64,000 bases of DNA from Strix aluco. Lineage: Eukaryota; Chordata; Aves; Strigiformes; Strigidae. Within the stretch, counting starts at the first letter, position 1. Every line of letters begins with the position of its first letter. Where the stretch lies: positions 87,054,748 to 87,118,747 of the forward strand of contig NC_133935.1 in NCBI RefSeq assembly GCF_031877795.1, read 5' to 3'. The notes beneath the pieces are model-generated. The model was not told where the DNA came from, did not search any database, and was given only the letters and a program-made list of their open reading frames with translations. Of the stretch, positions 1 to 12,110 are shown piece after piece. Made by a program: the position numbers and the translations under genes.

Positions 1-1965
1 TGGGCCGTGGCAGCCCGAAGAACACACACCCAAGTCCAACAAAGCATTTAAGCCCAAGTTTAACTTTCTGATATATGCGTTGACCCACTGAACTGGTGAA
101 TACTTGCTCTATAACTAGAGGTCCGCCACAGTCACGTCTCCATCGGAGCTGGTTGCCCTTGGTTCCCTTTACAGCAAGGAGAGAGAAGTGAGCATGATTA
201 GAGTGCGATTTTTCTGAATTGGTTTAAATTTTCTTTGAAATGAGATGAAGGGCCTCCTAGGAGTGCCTGTTGCTTTCTCGGGAGGATCAGGGAGCAGAGG
301 TGATCTGCTCAGGTGGAATTATCCACGGCAGACCTCTATCGCTAGGCAAGATGAGCCCCTCCTCGGCTGTCTGGGGTCAGGAGGTGACTTTGCAGGTGGG
401 CAGATCAATCCGTAAGCTCCCTCGATAGGTTTTTACACCCAGTAGCAGCCCCGTATTAACTAGATTAGGGGGCTGAATTCATTTGGCAATTCCTACATCC
501 CTAACGTCCGAACACACTGTGATGTGTGAAATTACGTAGCATCCACTCTTCATCGGTATCACTCCATTTAGCAGAGGAAACATCTTAAAAATATCAGTTG
601 GTACTGGACTGCACCAGTCCTGCCCAGGCTTTCCACTGTTGACTCAACAGTTTTATTTTGATTGGCCATTTCAGTTTCTCCCGGAGGCACTTTTAATCTT
701 CACACTGTAACCTTTAAAGATATAGGTTTTAGTGGCCTCTGTAATGATTTTCATTGCCTGAATGTGGATGTTGCTCTGAGTAAAGAGATTAATTCAATTT
801 TCCTAAACTGGAAACGGACTGAAAAACTGAGAGGCTTCATTGACTTTCTTTGCTTGGTTCTTGGTGTATTAGGGAAACAATCAATGGAGGTGAACTTCTC
901 AGCCAGCGGAAGCCGGCGTTCACATTTCCAGGGACACAAGCTTAGGAAGATGTGAATAAACATTTTTAAGAAGTGTTTTTGGCTGTTAGACTTGGCCAGA
1001 GCACGTTCCTACTCTGCATTAACAACATCAGGATATATTCTCCTGGAAATGAATTACAAACAAATTCCTCATTTATCCCTGAGGTGACAGTCTTTTGCTG
1101 ATATGTGCTTTCTTGAGACTAATAAGTTTTGAATGTCGGTGGAGAAAAAAAAAAAATCAAAGTAATTACTTTGTGTTCCCAAGCTCCTTATTTGTGTAGG
1201 TGCCTGTGTGTTTATCTCTCTCTGTCATGCTGCATTGCTAATGGTAATTAAAGTGAAGGGATTTTTCTTGTTAGAAGTTTTTCTTCTTAATTTCTACCTT
1301 TAGTGACTTTGGCATCCATGATGATACTTAGCCACTGACCAGTTACTTGCAGAACTGCAGTTGCTTTAATATAACGTCTAAGTTTAGGAAACTCTGTCTG
1401 TCCGGCTGGAATTGGATGGGTTTCTTTATCCAGGTCTGTGGTACATGGCGTGGATGTTGGTTTTCTTTGCAGGCCAGGTTTTGAAAGCACGTCCTGTGGG
1501 TGTGAGTCCTGGTATTCACTATCATCTTGGTGGTGGTTCTTCCAAATCACAGAGTACTCGTCAACATTTGCTTTATTTGACTACACAGAATTTGGTATAG
1601 GGGTGATCGTAGCAAAAATAAGGAGCAAAGCCAAGTTCACACTGTCAGCAATGGTGTGGTGCGTGCTCACCACGTGCTCGTGGCTCCCTGATAAACCAGC
1701 ATAGGACACGTTGTCTGTGGCTCAATGGGTGGGCCAGGGAGTTCTGCCAGGTTTCCAGCCTCGGGTGTCCATCTCACCCAGGGAGGGGCTTCAGTCTCTT
1801 CCTGCACTTTGTTTTTGCATGAAACATCAAATACGTGGGCTAGAAAGAGGCCACAAGGATTTCCCACCGGCTCCCCAGGCTGCACAGTCTGCAGACCAGG
1901 TCTCAGTCAGGCTCAGGAGACAAAAACCAGAGCCCCACCACGGTGTCCAGAAACTGCGTACGTTG

Positions 1966-2678
1966 CTTGGGGAGGAGTGGCTGGAGAGCTGCCAGTCAGA
2001 GAGGGACCTGGGGGGGTTGACTGCCAGCCGGCTGAACATGAGCCAGCAGTGTGCCCAGGTGGCCAAGAAGGCCAATGGCATCCTGGCTTGTATCAGCAAT
2101 AGCGTGGCCAGCAGGGACAGGGAAGGGATCTTGCCCCTGGACTCAGCACTGGTGAGGCCGCCCCTCGATGAGTGGGTTCAGTTTTGGGCCCCTCACTCCA
2201 AAAAGGCCATTGAATGACTCGAGCGTGTCCAGAGAAGGGCAACGGAGCTGGTGCAGGGTCTGGAGCACAGGGCTGATGGGGAGCGGCTGAGGGAACTGGG
2301 AGGGTTTAGTCTGGAGAAGAGGAGGCTGAGGGGAGACCTCATGGCCCTCTGCAACTGCCTGAAAGGAGGGTGCAGAGAGGGGGGATGAGTCTCTTGAGCC
2401 AAGGAACCAGCGGCAGGCCAAGAGGGAATGGCCTCAAGCTGCGCCAGGGCAGGGTCAGACTGGCTCTTAGGAAGGATTTCTTTGCAGAAGGGGTTGTTGG
2501 GCGTTGGAATGGGCTGCCCAGGGCAGGGGGGGAGTCCCCATCCCTGGAGGGGTTGAAGAGTCGGGTTGACCCAGCGCTGAGGGATCTGGTGGAGTTGGGA
2601 ACGGTCAGGGTGAGGTTCATGGTTGGACTGGAGGATCTTCAAGGGCTTTTCCAACCGAGATGATTCTGTGATTCTGTA
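1966..2678 (+). mobile_element. CR1 LINE, 5'-truncated, young copy 1
   Basis: The segment encodes the C-terminal part of the CR1 reverse transcriptase ORF (the typical [16 protein letters not shown] stretch is readable) followed by the CR1 3'UTR. It ends in the characteristic short-repeat terminus gatgattctgtgattctgt. The 5' boundary is set where similarity to the copy at 33131-34015 begins, at cttggggaggagtgg. The reading frame is interrupted, for example by a stop after the KKAIE segment, so it encodes nothing functional. From about 2290 onward it is nearly identical to copies at 3821, 28910 and 33131. Confidence 0.92.
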
Positions 2679-3518
2679 ATACAGGCTTTCTCATACCATA
2701 GAAACACGAAGATGAATGTGAAAGCCCATCTCCAGGTCCATGTGAAGCATATAACATATGTGATATACCACTGACTTTAGCCACCAAGGGACTAGGCAGG
2801 CTTTTGTGTGCATAGAGAGCAGCTTTATTGGTTTGCTTGCTTTTAAAATGTCATAGGAACATTTTAGCTATTATCTTCTCTCAGTCGAGTCCAAGGACCT
2901 TCTCCTGCCTTCACTTGGTCCCCTGCACTTGACAGCTTCAGCCTGTGGAAGTCATATCAAGCAGGATACAAGGCTGCAACCATGACTGCACTGGAGAGGC
3001 TGAGGCAACAATGTGCAGGGATAGAAATGATGATCTGAGCAGACTCTTTAAAGGTGGAGTGAAAACATGCCTTTTACAGCATCACTCCTGCAACAGGCAT
3101 TGTATTTATTGTATTGGGCACTGCTGGGAACAGTGGGTTGATACCTGAAAGACCTAAGTGGTGCTGGTTGGAGACACAGCAGCTGGGGTATGAAGGCAGG
3201 CTGGCCACAAAAACATGGAAGGTAAATGGTTGGTAGCAGAAATCTTACTAAAAGGTTACAACCTTGAAATGGATCCTGAATGTCATGACAGACCCCAGGT
3301 CTACTAAGGGACCTGAGAGGGATCCAGAAAAGGAAGGAACATTCTGTTCTTCATGATTCCAAGGGGCAAAAGTTGATTTTGAACAGGCAGAATAGTGCTG
3401 AAATGGAAAGCAATGTCCTTGTCCATCCCGTTAAGGGTCGCAGCTTTCTCTGTTTGGGCAGTGCTGCAGCAAATCTCGCTGGTATCTCCTGGTGAAATTT
3501 GTTGCCTCCTGACTCTCG

Positions 3519-3533
3519 TGGTGGTGGTGGTGG
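3519..3533. repeat. (GTG)n trinucleotide repeat
   Basis: Five uninterrupted GTG units are visible. It creates a poly-valine run in a spurious open frame and has no evident function. Confidence 0.8.
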
Positions 3534-3820
3534 ATGGCTGTCTGTCAGTCAGTGCGGCTGTCACCTCTGTGCACACAGCCGGTGGAGCAGCTCGGCTCTC
3601 CTGCAGAGCAAACGCATGCTGGTTTCTAATTCAGCAAACAAGCAGATGGCCAAAAAGGAGGGGTGGGAATGTAAAGCTTTGCCTGCAGCTCTCCCTCCAG
3701 GAATTCCGTGGGCCAGAAAAGATCAGGAGAGTTGGTGGCAGAGATTTCTGTGTTAGAGTCTGGAGGAGGGATGGAGAAGGACCTTTCATCCCAGGGCTGT
3801 GTACCATGAAGAGCTTGCAG

Positions 3821-4210
3821 CTGAGGGAACTTGGGGGGTTTAGTCTGGAGAAGAGGAGGCTGAGGGGAGACCTCATGGCCCTCTACAACTGCCTGAAAGG
3901 AGGGTGCAGAGAGGGGGGATGAGTCTCTTGAGCCAAGGAACCAGCGGCAGGCCAAGAGGGAATGGCCTCAAGCTGCGCCAGGGCAGGGTCAGACTGGCTC
4001 TTAGGAAGGATTTCTTTGCAGAAGGGGTTGTTGGGCGTTGGAATGGGCTGCCCAGGGCAGGGGGGGAGTCCCCATCCCTGGAGGGGTTGAAGAGTCGGGT
4101 TGACCCAGCGCTGAGGGATCTGGTGGAGTTGGGAATGGTCAGGGTGAGGTTAATGGTTGGACTGGAGGAGCTTCAAGGGCTTTTCCAACCGAGATGATTC
4201 TGGGATTCTG
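3821..4210 (+). mobile_element. CR1 LINE, 5'-truncated, young copy 2
   Basis: This is a 3' fragment of the same CR1 subfamily as copy 1, starting at the end of the reverse-transcriptase ORF (ctgagggaacttggggggtttag) and running to a gatgattctgggattctg terminus. Orientation matches copy 1, which lies 1.1 kb upstream. The two differ at only a handful of positions over about 385 bp. The left junction joins unrelated unique sequence, so it is an independent insertion and not a tandem duplication of the whole locus. Confidence 0.92.
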
Positions 4211-7200
4211 AGAGGAGTGTTCAAGGTTCTCCCCACCCTCACGGGAGGCCACAAGTATGTTTTTGTAGCCCTGGATGTGCAGTGACATCTCTAGCTGGAT
4301 TTCTTTATGTATTTAAATTGCAATTCAGTCTTTAATTATTTTTTGCTATCACTGATCACTTTGCAAGTGATCGCTGTCCAGGGAGAAGCGAGGAAGAAGA
4401 AGGAACTCAGTTGGTTTTGCTTTTAAGGGTTTTTTTTCCTCTACAGTGGCAGAGAGTGGCACTTCCCAGCACACTGGTATGGCAGGGGCTTCGGTGGATC
4501 ATTTGCTCTCTTTGAAGCAAGGTCCTCCGTGCTCACCTGTGAGCCATAAGAGCTGCCTGGTGTTAGGGGGAAGCTGCCTAACCTGCTTGGAGCTCCCATT
4601 TGACCTAGAAATTGCTTTCTGCTCCCATGTTTCAAGGTGGGTTCTACCTGCGTTAAGTTTGTGTGCTGAAGGTGTGGTAGCCTGCTGGGAGCTTCTCCTT
4701 AAATGCACAGCAAACAGAGCTCTTAGAGGAAGGACAGATTTTTTTAAGAAGGAAAGTTGGTCTGACACCAAAAACAAATTGCAGAGGAAGGGGGAACCAT
4801 CAGTGTGTGAAGAACAACTATCCCAGGCATTTGTCTGCAGCTGAAATAAAGGTAAATATTGGATTGTCAGCTTGAAATGCAACTCTGTTGCCTAGTTCCA
4901 GCCTGCAAATGGAAGCAATTAGAAAAATGTCCTGCCTTTTTCACAGCAGGCTGCATCTTTCTAGCACAAGCCCCACAGATAGAAAGACACATGCACGTCC
5001 TTAAGTAGCAGATTGGTTTACCCTGTCAGTCAGATCTCATTAGAAACTGCGATGCTTCATACCCAGTAATCTGCTAGGAAATAACAGATATTGGTGCTGT
5101 GCGATATGTTTTTAGGAGTCACGGCTCATCACTTTTCTATGCACTAAAATCGTATCTTTTGCAGAGGTCTCTCTCTTAATTAGATTGAGCCGGGGAGCGG
5201 AGCATTTCAACCTCCTGATGCAGTGGCATCCAGGAATCAGAAATGTTTCTCTCGGAAGGTGTGTGAGCAGACAGGCACGGCTGGTGGGGTGTAAAATACC
5301 AGTGCTAGGACACAAGGGAGACAGGTGAGGACACGGCTACTTCTGGGAACGGTGCTTTCAAGGTCACAGTTGAGGACAGGAGAGAGGAGCAGAGGTAGCA
5401 ATGGCTCAGGGCCAGATCCTGCTAGAGGGAAGATGGAGAATGAGCAAAGGACAGAAATAGCACAACTGAGAGGACCAACAGGGTCAAGCCATGACGTAGC
5501 ATTAGGGCAGAGCAAGATATCTTGACAGTCGAGTCCAGGGCAGGTATAGGCCAGGAACCGTACAGCAGAGCTGGCCAATTCTCCAGTTCCTTTAACTCAT
5601 GTGTGGCAATCTCTCCACAACCAGGATCCCCAAGGCATGTAGCACGTACTCGTGGAGGTAGGAGCACTTCTCAGGGTGTCTCAGAGGCACCCCTCTGGCT
5701 CAGCGAGTCCCCAGTAGCTGGAAGGGTGATCTAGAGGAACATCACTGACCTGCTCCTCTTTGGGCAGGTGCTGTTGGCCACAGTCAGCACAGTGGGCCAC
5801 CAGGACATGGACTTTTGGTGGACCATGGTGTGGCCTGCTGCAACCATTCTTACGTTGCATGGCAGCTCCCTGGGTGCTTGTCTTCTACCACAGGGAGGAG
5901 CAGACCCCAGGATACCAGCGGCTGGTGCCAACATGTTCCGACATAAACTCATCACATGCACAAGCACACGTGCTCACCATGTCACGTGCTCCAGGCTTGG
6001 CAGCCATGCTCAACTGCTTCAGGACTGAACACAGCCCAAGGGCCTTGGGTTGCCTCTACCTCCCATGGCACCAGCTCAGCACGGCCTTCGCTCAGGATTA
6101 GCCCATCTCCGAGAAGCAGAGTGGCATGCCAAAGTGGCTGAACTGCTTCTGCTATTTAAAAGCTGGCTTGAGTAGCTCTCTGACCCTACCTGGAGCAGGT
6201 TTTGTTCCCAGATTTACTGAGGTCTTGCTGAGGACACGATTCACTTTCCTAAACATGGTGCTATTTGAAAGACCCTTGGATAGCACAGGTACATGAGCAG
6301 GGCTGGCAGGTGTGACACAGGTTACAAACTCCAGCAGAAATAGTGGCACTAGACACCTGTGTTTAGGCAGATTGAGATACATGCCTCCATTTCCCTCTGT
6401 AGTTAATTATTCTCTAACCAGCAAGGTCCTTAATTCATTCACTTTCAGTCTGCTTTGGCGTTTTTGGCCAACTCAAGGCTAATAGTGAGTCCTTCTGTTG
6501 CCAAGCCACATGTCCTTATCAGTGTCCCTAAAGGATTTCCACCAGCTGCATTGTGCAACCAGTAGTTTCTTTCCACCTGGTGCCTGAGGATGTGCAGGTC
6601 ATTCCAGGGGATGGCTCACTCTTGGCCAGTGGGATCTGTAGAACTCCTGGCTATCACATGGTATCATTAGGATTTCTTTTCCTGTGTCACCTGCTGTATG
6701 TGAGTTGGCCAAAGAAGGTTCAAATATTGTTGGTCCACTTTTCAAATGCTGAGAGCTGGGGCTGATGCAAAGGTCTTTGCTAACTGGGGCACCTTAGAAC
6801 CTTCCTTTCTCACTGGTGCTGAAACACTGATGATTAGGGCGGTAATTTTCCCTTGTGCTAGGGAATATTCTCACCTCCAGCTGATTTCCTATGGATTTCC
6901 ACGCTGCCTTCCTCTAGAGCAAGGGACCGCTGATTGGTACCCAAAGGACCCACAGCCCCACACACAGAGGAGACCACCATAAGCCCATCTCCTGGCTCTG
7001 AGATCTGAACAAATTCTTGCAGGCTCCATGGAGCCAGTTGGTTCTCATGGCGACAAGTTGGCATTCAGCAGTTTCTGACCCATGGAGGAACAGCTCCACA
7101 TCATCTTCTTTCCCCCTGCTCCTCTTTCTTCCCTCTTGAAGCTCATGCAGTTACATCCTACTTTGGGTATCCAGCCACCTCAGTGTTTTTCACTATGAGC

Positions 7201-8499
7201 TTTCCCAGAAAAGTTGTGGTCCATTTGAGTTGGATTTTGGATACTAAGGTGTGATTGTCATAATTACCCTCTGACTTCCATCCCTGAATGAGATGAAAAT
7301 GCTGTCCCAAAAGGGAAGCTGTGGGTTTTGCAGCTAAATCGGTAAAAAAATGAGTAAACCGAGAGATGATTCTTCAACTGCAAAAGGCGACTGGCTCCAG
7401 GGCACAAAAGCACAGAGTCTGAATGGGGAATGCAGATCAGGCAATTCCTGTCTATCCAAGGTAGATCCTCTGGTGAGGCTGACATTAAAAATTCTGACTC
7501 AAATGCAGGAAACATGGACTTAAGGAGGTGAATTATTGATGGAGCGCAAGTATTACCATATCTGACAGATGGAGACTGTCTGAGAACATTTTGCAGAGTG
7601 GCATCTGCACCATGCCTGATTGGCGTCCCTGAACTTTCACACATCAGATGTAGAATATCAACACACAAACTCTGATGTAGCAATTAAATCTGTCCTGTAA
7701 TGAACCTGGGCTTCATAGCCAAGAGAAATCCATACGCTCAGGTAAAGGCCAAAAACCTCGATTCTTGTATTTCGGGACGATATTAAAATAATTACACCCA
7801 GACCACTGCATTTGAATATACACATATGATGTCACATACGTATTGCTTTCAGGAAATGGTCCACAATGTGTAATCTCTAACTTGGATTTTATTGAAGGCT
7901 GTAAAGCTTGCCTTGTATTTTACAATTTGTATTCCAGATCTGAGATCAAATAGTATAGAAAAGATATAAAATTCAGATGACATCTCACGTCACCTAAGTG
8001 CGTTAACATCTAAAGCTGAAGTCAGTCTCTCAAGTGCATACAGAAGTCATAGATCTGATATGTATTCCACGTTGTCATGTGTGCAAAAACAAAGAGAAGA
8101 AGAAAAGAGGTGCAAATAATAGCAAGTTTTATGCTTTCATGAAGAACAGCTTGTATTATGAAGAAGCAATATGTAAAATATGTCTTTTTTAATAAGATTC
8201 AGTGCCTTCGTATTCCAGGTTGTTTTCTTAAGCCCAACGCAACTTGGTAAATGATTGTAATTTTTTGCCATCTGTTAACTGTTTGGTGCGCTGTGTGAAA
8301 TTCATTCTTCCTTCACTGGTAGCATGCAAATGTGCCGATTCTGAGAATCATCAGGAAAATGTGCTTTTTGTCCCTGGAAGGGGTTCAAGGGTGGACACCA
8401 GCGGGGAAGCAGGCCCTGGGAGGTTACTCAGTAAGCATCAGCATGGGGGTGGGTGTTTCTGGGTTGTAGCCATCCCATTGCACACACAAGGGACTTCAC

Positions 8500-8620
8500 A
8501 CTGACCCCTTAATGTCAATGGACCTTCATTTTCTCAACCGCAAAGCAGCCTTCTGAGAAAACAGAGAAGTTCCATACATGGTGTCCCTAAAGTGCTTTGA
8601 GATGTACGAATGGGAATTAA
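8500..8620 (+). mobile_element. Possible MIR-type SINE remnant
   Basis: The segment contains a cttcattttctcaaccgcaaag stretch and later aaagtgctttgagatgtacg. These resemble the 3' half of amniote MIR elements (a 'cctcatctgtaaaatg' part followed by 'aagcgctttgagat'). Similarity is old and partial, so the call is tentative. Confidence 0.35.
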
Positions 8621-10499
8621 AAGAGGAGGTTAATAAATTAATACAAAAAAACCTACAGGTTCAGTTCTCACAGCTGAGTTCTTTAGATAGTCTGGAGGTT
8701 TTGTACAGTTAGAAGATGCATTTCAGAAGGAGATAAAAATAGCACTTCAGAGTAATTTCTCTGCTTTTGATGGCTATGAACTACTCCCTCAGTTTAGAAG
8801 CAGTGCTGGGATTCTCTTCTCACTCTATAGGGACCAACTTTGTTTCCAAGGAGCCACTGTTGCACTGCAGTGGAGTCTGTCTGGGGTTTGCAGCCTGTAC
8901 GTGAGGAGTGGTGAGTGAAGGGATGCATCTCCAAGATCCTCCATCAGTAAGACAAACAGACCTGTTTCTTCCATGCAGAGGAGAATGGAGATAGAAACCA
9001 CATCTATGGCTGTGGGTCTTATCCTGCACTGATGTTGCCTTGATAATGTTTTCATTTTAAATGCTAGTTTATGCTGTCTGGCAAAACATCTTGTAGTGCA
9101 AATCTGTTGGCTCAAAAAGTTGAGATCATTGGAGGTAAAATTGCACCAAGAATGGCCAGAAGGGGCCACAGTTGTACTGCACACAGCAGTGTTGGTGCTT
9201 GCTCTGACTTAGGTGAATGCTCTTTCAGGATCGGTATTTTTCAAAAGGAGCAATTAAAAGTGGCCTTCTTGCTTTGCCTACTACAACAATACCTTAGAGA
9301 GGCAGTGGCTTCCCTCTGTAAATAGGTCTTTTGCCCTAGGTACGATAGAGAAGGAAAAGCAATTTCAACCAAAAAACACTGCTGCAAGAGCAAATGAGTA
9401 GCAGCTGGCCATAAATACCTCTGGCCTGCAAATCTGAAGGTTTCTAAGCATCAGGAGAAGTATTGAGAACTGGCATATTAGGTGTCATGAAATGTTCATC
9501 TGGCCAGTGGCCAATGGAGAATGCATGGAGAAGAGTGTTGAAGCTCTTAAGCACTGACTCCTTCATCCAGGAGACTCATAGTTCTTGATGTCCCCTACTT
9601 GCCTCCATATAAAAATTTGGCATTGAATCCATCCTGGATCCCGGTTTCTTTATAATAAAAAATCTCCTCAGGGCACTTCAACGCAATATAAGTAACTGTT
9701 TTATTGTAGGATGAATTGGCTTCGCCCCATTTCTCTTCCATTCGTAGGTAGGAGATCGTGGCCATCAATCCCCTTGAGGTCTTGGTGGTGGTGGGAACTG
9801 GTGGTGATGAGACAGGGGGTGGGGTTTGAGGCTGCTGCACCGTTTTGTTTTCCTCCTGCTTTGGGTAGGTCTGTGCACAGTATTGAGCAAACAGGTATCT
9901 GTAGGTCACTTCCACAGTCTCAGTGGTTTCTAAGCTGGAGCAAGGTAATGACACTGGACGGTGCTACCAGGAGAAGAAACAATAGTGCCGTGAGGCAAGT
10001 GAATCCAATAAAGGGCTCCTCCATGAGAAACACCAACATGTTCAACAAAAAAACAGTAACAAACCAAATTTGGTGTCAGCATGTCCACAGAAAATCTCCA
10101 TTCCCTTATTTCTGAAGCCACTGCAGTATTCAAACCAGATGAACAGAGGTGGCCAGAAGAAAACATTAGCTGGTGTTTTCAACTATTTTGGTCTGTTTGC
10201 CTGACTCCAGCGAGTGGTTCAAACGTCCTCTGAAGCACGGAGGCCCGACCACAACATACTACAGGCAGACTCTTGACTTGGTGGACCTTGTAATTTCCTA
10301 CCGTAGTTCACATGTTGCAGCCTGTTCAGCCTGTTAGCACGCAGATCCCGTCAGATCTGTCCTTCACCCATCAGTAGCTACCCAACATCCCTATTTTTAT
10401 TAAAAATCAGCAAATTTGCACCACTGAGCATCTCCCTGATTACAGCGTCGGGGCTTTTTTTATCCAGTTCCAAGCCACTTGATCCTAAATAAGGCTGGG

Positions 10500-11240
10500 G
10501 GGGTTTTACCACAGTAATTGTTGTTCCCAAAGGGTAGCTAAAATTGTATTATTTTTTGCTGACTGGAGCAATTTTTGCAGTACTTTCCATCGAACTGCTG
10601 ACTCTCTTCTTTCAGGCTACATTCATTTCCACGTTTCCTCTCATTTATGCATGAGGCAAGGGGAAAAATTGCTTAATATTCTTTATAAACTGGCATATGG
10701 TATAGATAATTTTTTCTTTTTACTATATGCAGTAAAAATGCAAATGTCTGTGTCTTATTTGCAAATGCTGGCATTAATAACTGATATTTAAACAGGCCAG
10801 ATTAGCACTTTTACCGATCTATTAAAAAGATTTTTTCCAATCATTTGCACACTCAAAATCAATTTTAATACAACATGTAAATTGAATTTAATTTTTTTAT
10901 ATAAAATTGCATTTATCTGCTTGAACCATTAAATTTACTATTTAATATGTACTTTCCAGCTCACTTGGTTAGAATTCCATTGCTCTTTATCTGTATAAAT
11001 TTAATTAGCCTTGATATCATCAGTATATTATAGAACTAATTAAAGATTTAGATAACTGCTGAGGGTGCTTATTTAATACCCTATAAAGTTCCATTTGGAG
11101 AGCGAGAATTTCCATCTTTCATTATATCAGCCAGTATGGAGCTACAAGGAGTGTCTCAGACAATGTTTTTGAAAAATTATTTAATGGGGTTTAATGGATT
11201 TATCCTTCCTTTGAAAAGCCGTGTAATTACTGTGTATCGC
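10500..11240. promoter_or_regulatory. Candidate conserved noncoding element (AT-rich, TAAT-dense)
   Basis: This stretch is strongly AT-rich and free of recognisable repeats. It is dense in homeodomain-type TAAT/ATTA cores, for example gcattaataa near 10770, ttaattagcc near 11000 and aactaattaaag near 11035, and it also has atgcaaat-like motifs. Such composition in a giant intron is typical of deeply conserved enhancers. This is inferred from composition only; conservation cannot be tested here. Confidence 0.35.
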
Positions 11241-11286
11241 TGCACAGCGCGAGGGTGGTTGGAGTTGGTCGGGGAATGGGTTTTAA

Positions 11287-11306
11287 ATGCTACGTGCACG
11301 TAGCAT
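11287..11306. promoter_or_regulatory. Perfect 20-bp palindrome with inverted ACGTG motifs
   Basis: The half-site ATGCTACGTG is followed directly by its exact reverse complement. Each arm contains ACGTG, the core of hypoxia-response and some bHLH/bZIP sites. It lies in a small CpG-rich pocket (about 11220-11380) that also holds a CACGTG E-box near 11353, inside otherwise AT-rich intron. Confidence 0.5.
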
Positions 11307-11879
11307 CCCCCTCCGCGCTGACGCCGCCTGATGCACGGAGATCCCCACGCATCACGTGTTCCCAGCAGGGCAACATTGTCTGAGTCACGAGTGACAAATC
11401 ATGGGAGGAAGGGAAAAGGAAATTAAGAAGGAAATATTAATAAGAAAGTAGTCAATAAAGTAGAGCTTAGCAGGTATTAGGACGAAAAGGATGAGAGAGT
11501 GAAGGAGAGATCTTTTGGAAGAGTAGCTATGTTCTGCACGTACCTTACCTTTTCCTTTGCTAATTAGCTCCACGTTTTACAGGTGATTTATCATCTGTGT
11601 TTTGCAAAAAGGTTTGCAGTAGAGAGAAAACCAAGTGCTTCAGTGACACAGAACTGCACGTAGCACCCAAAGGCGTTGGCTGAGGTTTTCTTTTTCCAAA
11701 ACCAGCCATTAACACAAAACTGCTTAATCTGCATAGAAGCCGACGCGTAGGTGAGCTGATGTGTGTTTAGTGTTTCTTACGCTGTGTGGTTTAAGTTCTA
11801 AAAGGGAAAGTAATTGGATTTTATAATTTGGTTGTATTTAATTAGAAGACTGTGCTTATACCCTTTTGAATAAATACAC

Positions 11880-12110
11880 CTACTTTTCTTGCCTGGCCCC
11901 AGACCCCAGTCAGAGTTCTGGGCACCGCAGTCCCAAAAGTGGTTACGGTGCCAGTCAAGATGCAAGGGCTTCCCATCTCTGATATTGTTTTCTACCTTGG
12001 ACAAATGACTTAATTTTTATCTCAGTTCTTCCAGCTGTTAAAAAAAAAAAAAAAAAAAAGCTAATACTATCCTTAATCACAGCTCTGATTATTAAGGGCT
12101 GTGACTTGGA
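11880..12110 (+). mobile_element. Possible MIR-type SINE with internal poly-A
   Basis: The words ccttggacaaatgacttaat, ctcagttcttccagctg and a following ctaatactatcc resemble the conserved MIR order 'ccttgggcaagtcacttaac / cctcagtttccccatctg / aataatac'. A 20-base A run at 12040-12059 sits where the MIR 'taaaatg' segment is expected and may be an expansion of it. Confidence 0.45.
12040..12059. repeat. Poly-A run
   Basis: Twenty consecutive A residues. It lies inside the possible MIR remnant. Confidence 0.9.

Noticed and set aside
1711..2217. 168-codon + strand open frame
   Set aside because: Its second half is the CR1 reverse-transcriptase remnant of copy 1 and its first half is unrelated unique sequence.
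3395..3922. 175-codon + strand open frame
   Set aside because: It runs from unique sequence through a GTG repeat into CR1 copy 2, so it is a chance read-through.
4446..4844. 132-codon + strand open frame
   Set aside because: No family resemblance, and overlapping minus-strand frames of similar length make chance likely.
7264..7683. 139-codon minus-strand open frame in the EXOC4 intron
   Set aside because: No recognisable family, no splice or promoter context, and a frame of this length is expected by chance several times in 64 kb.
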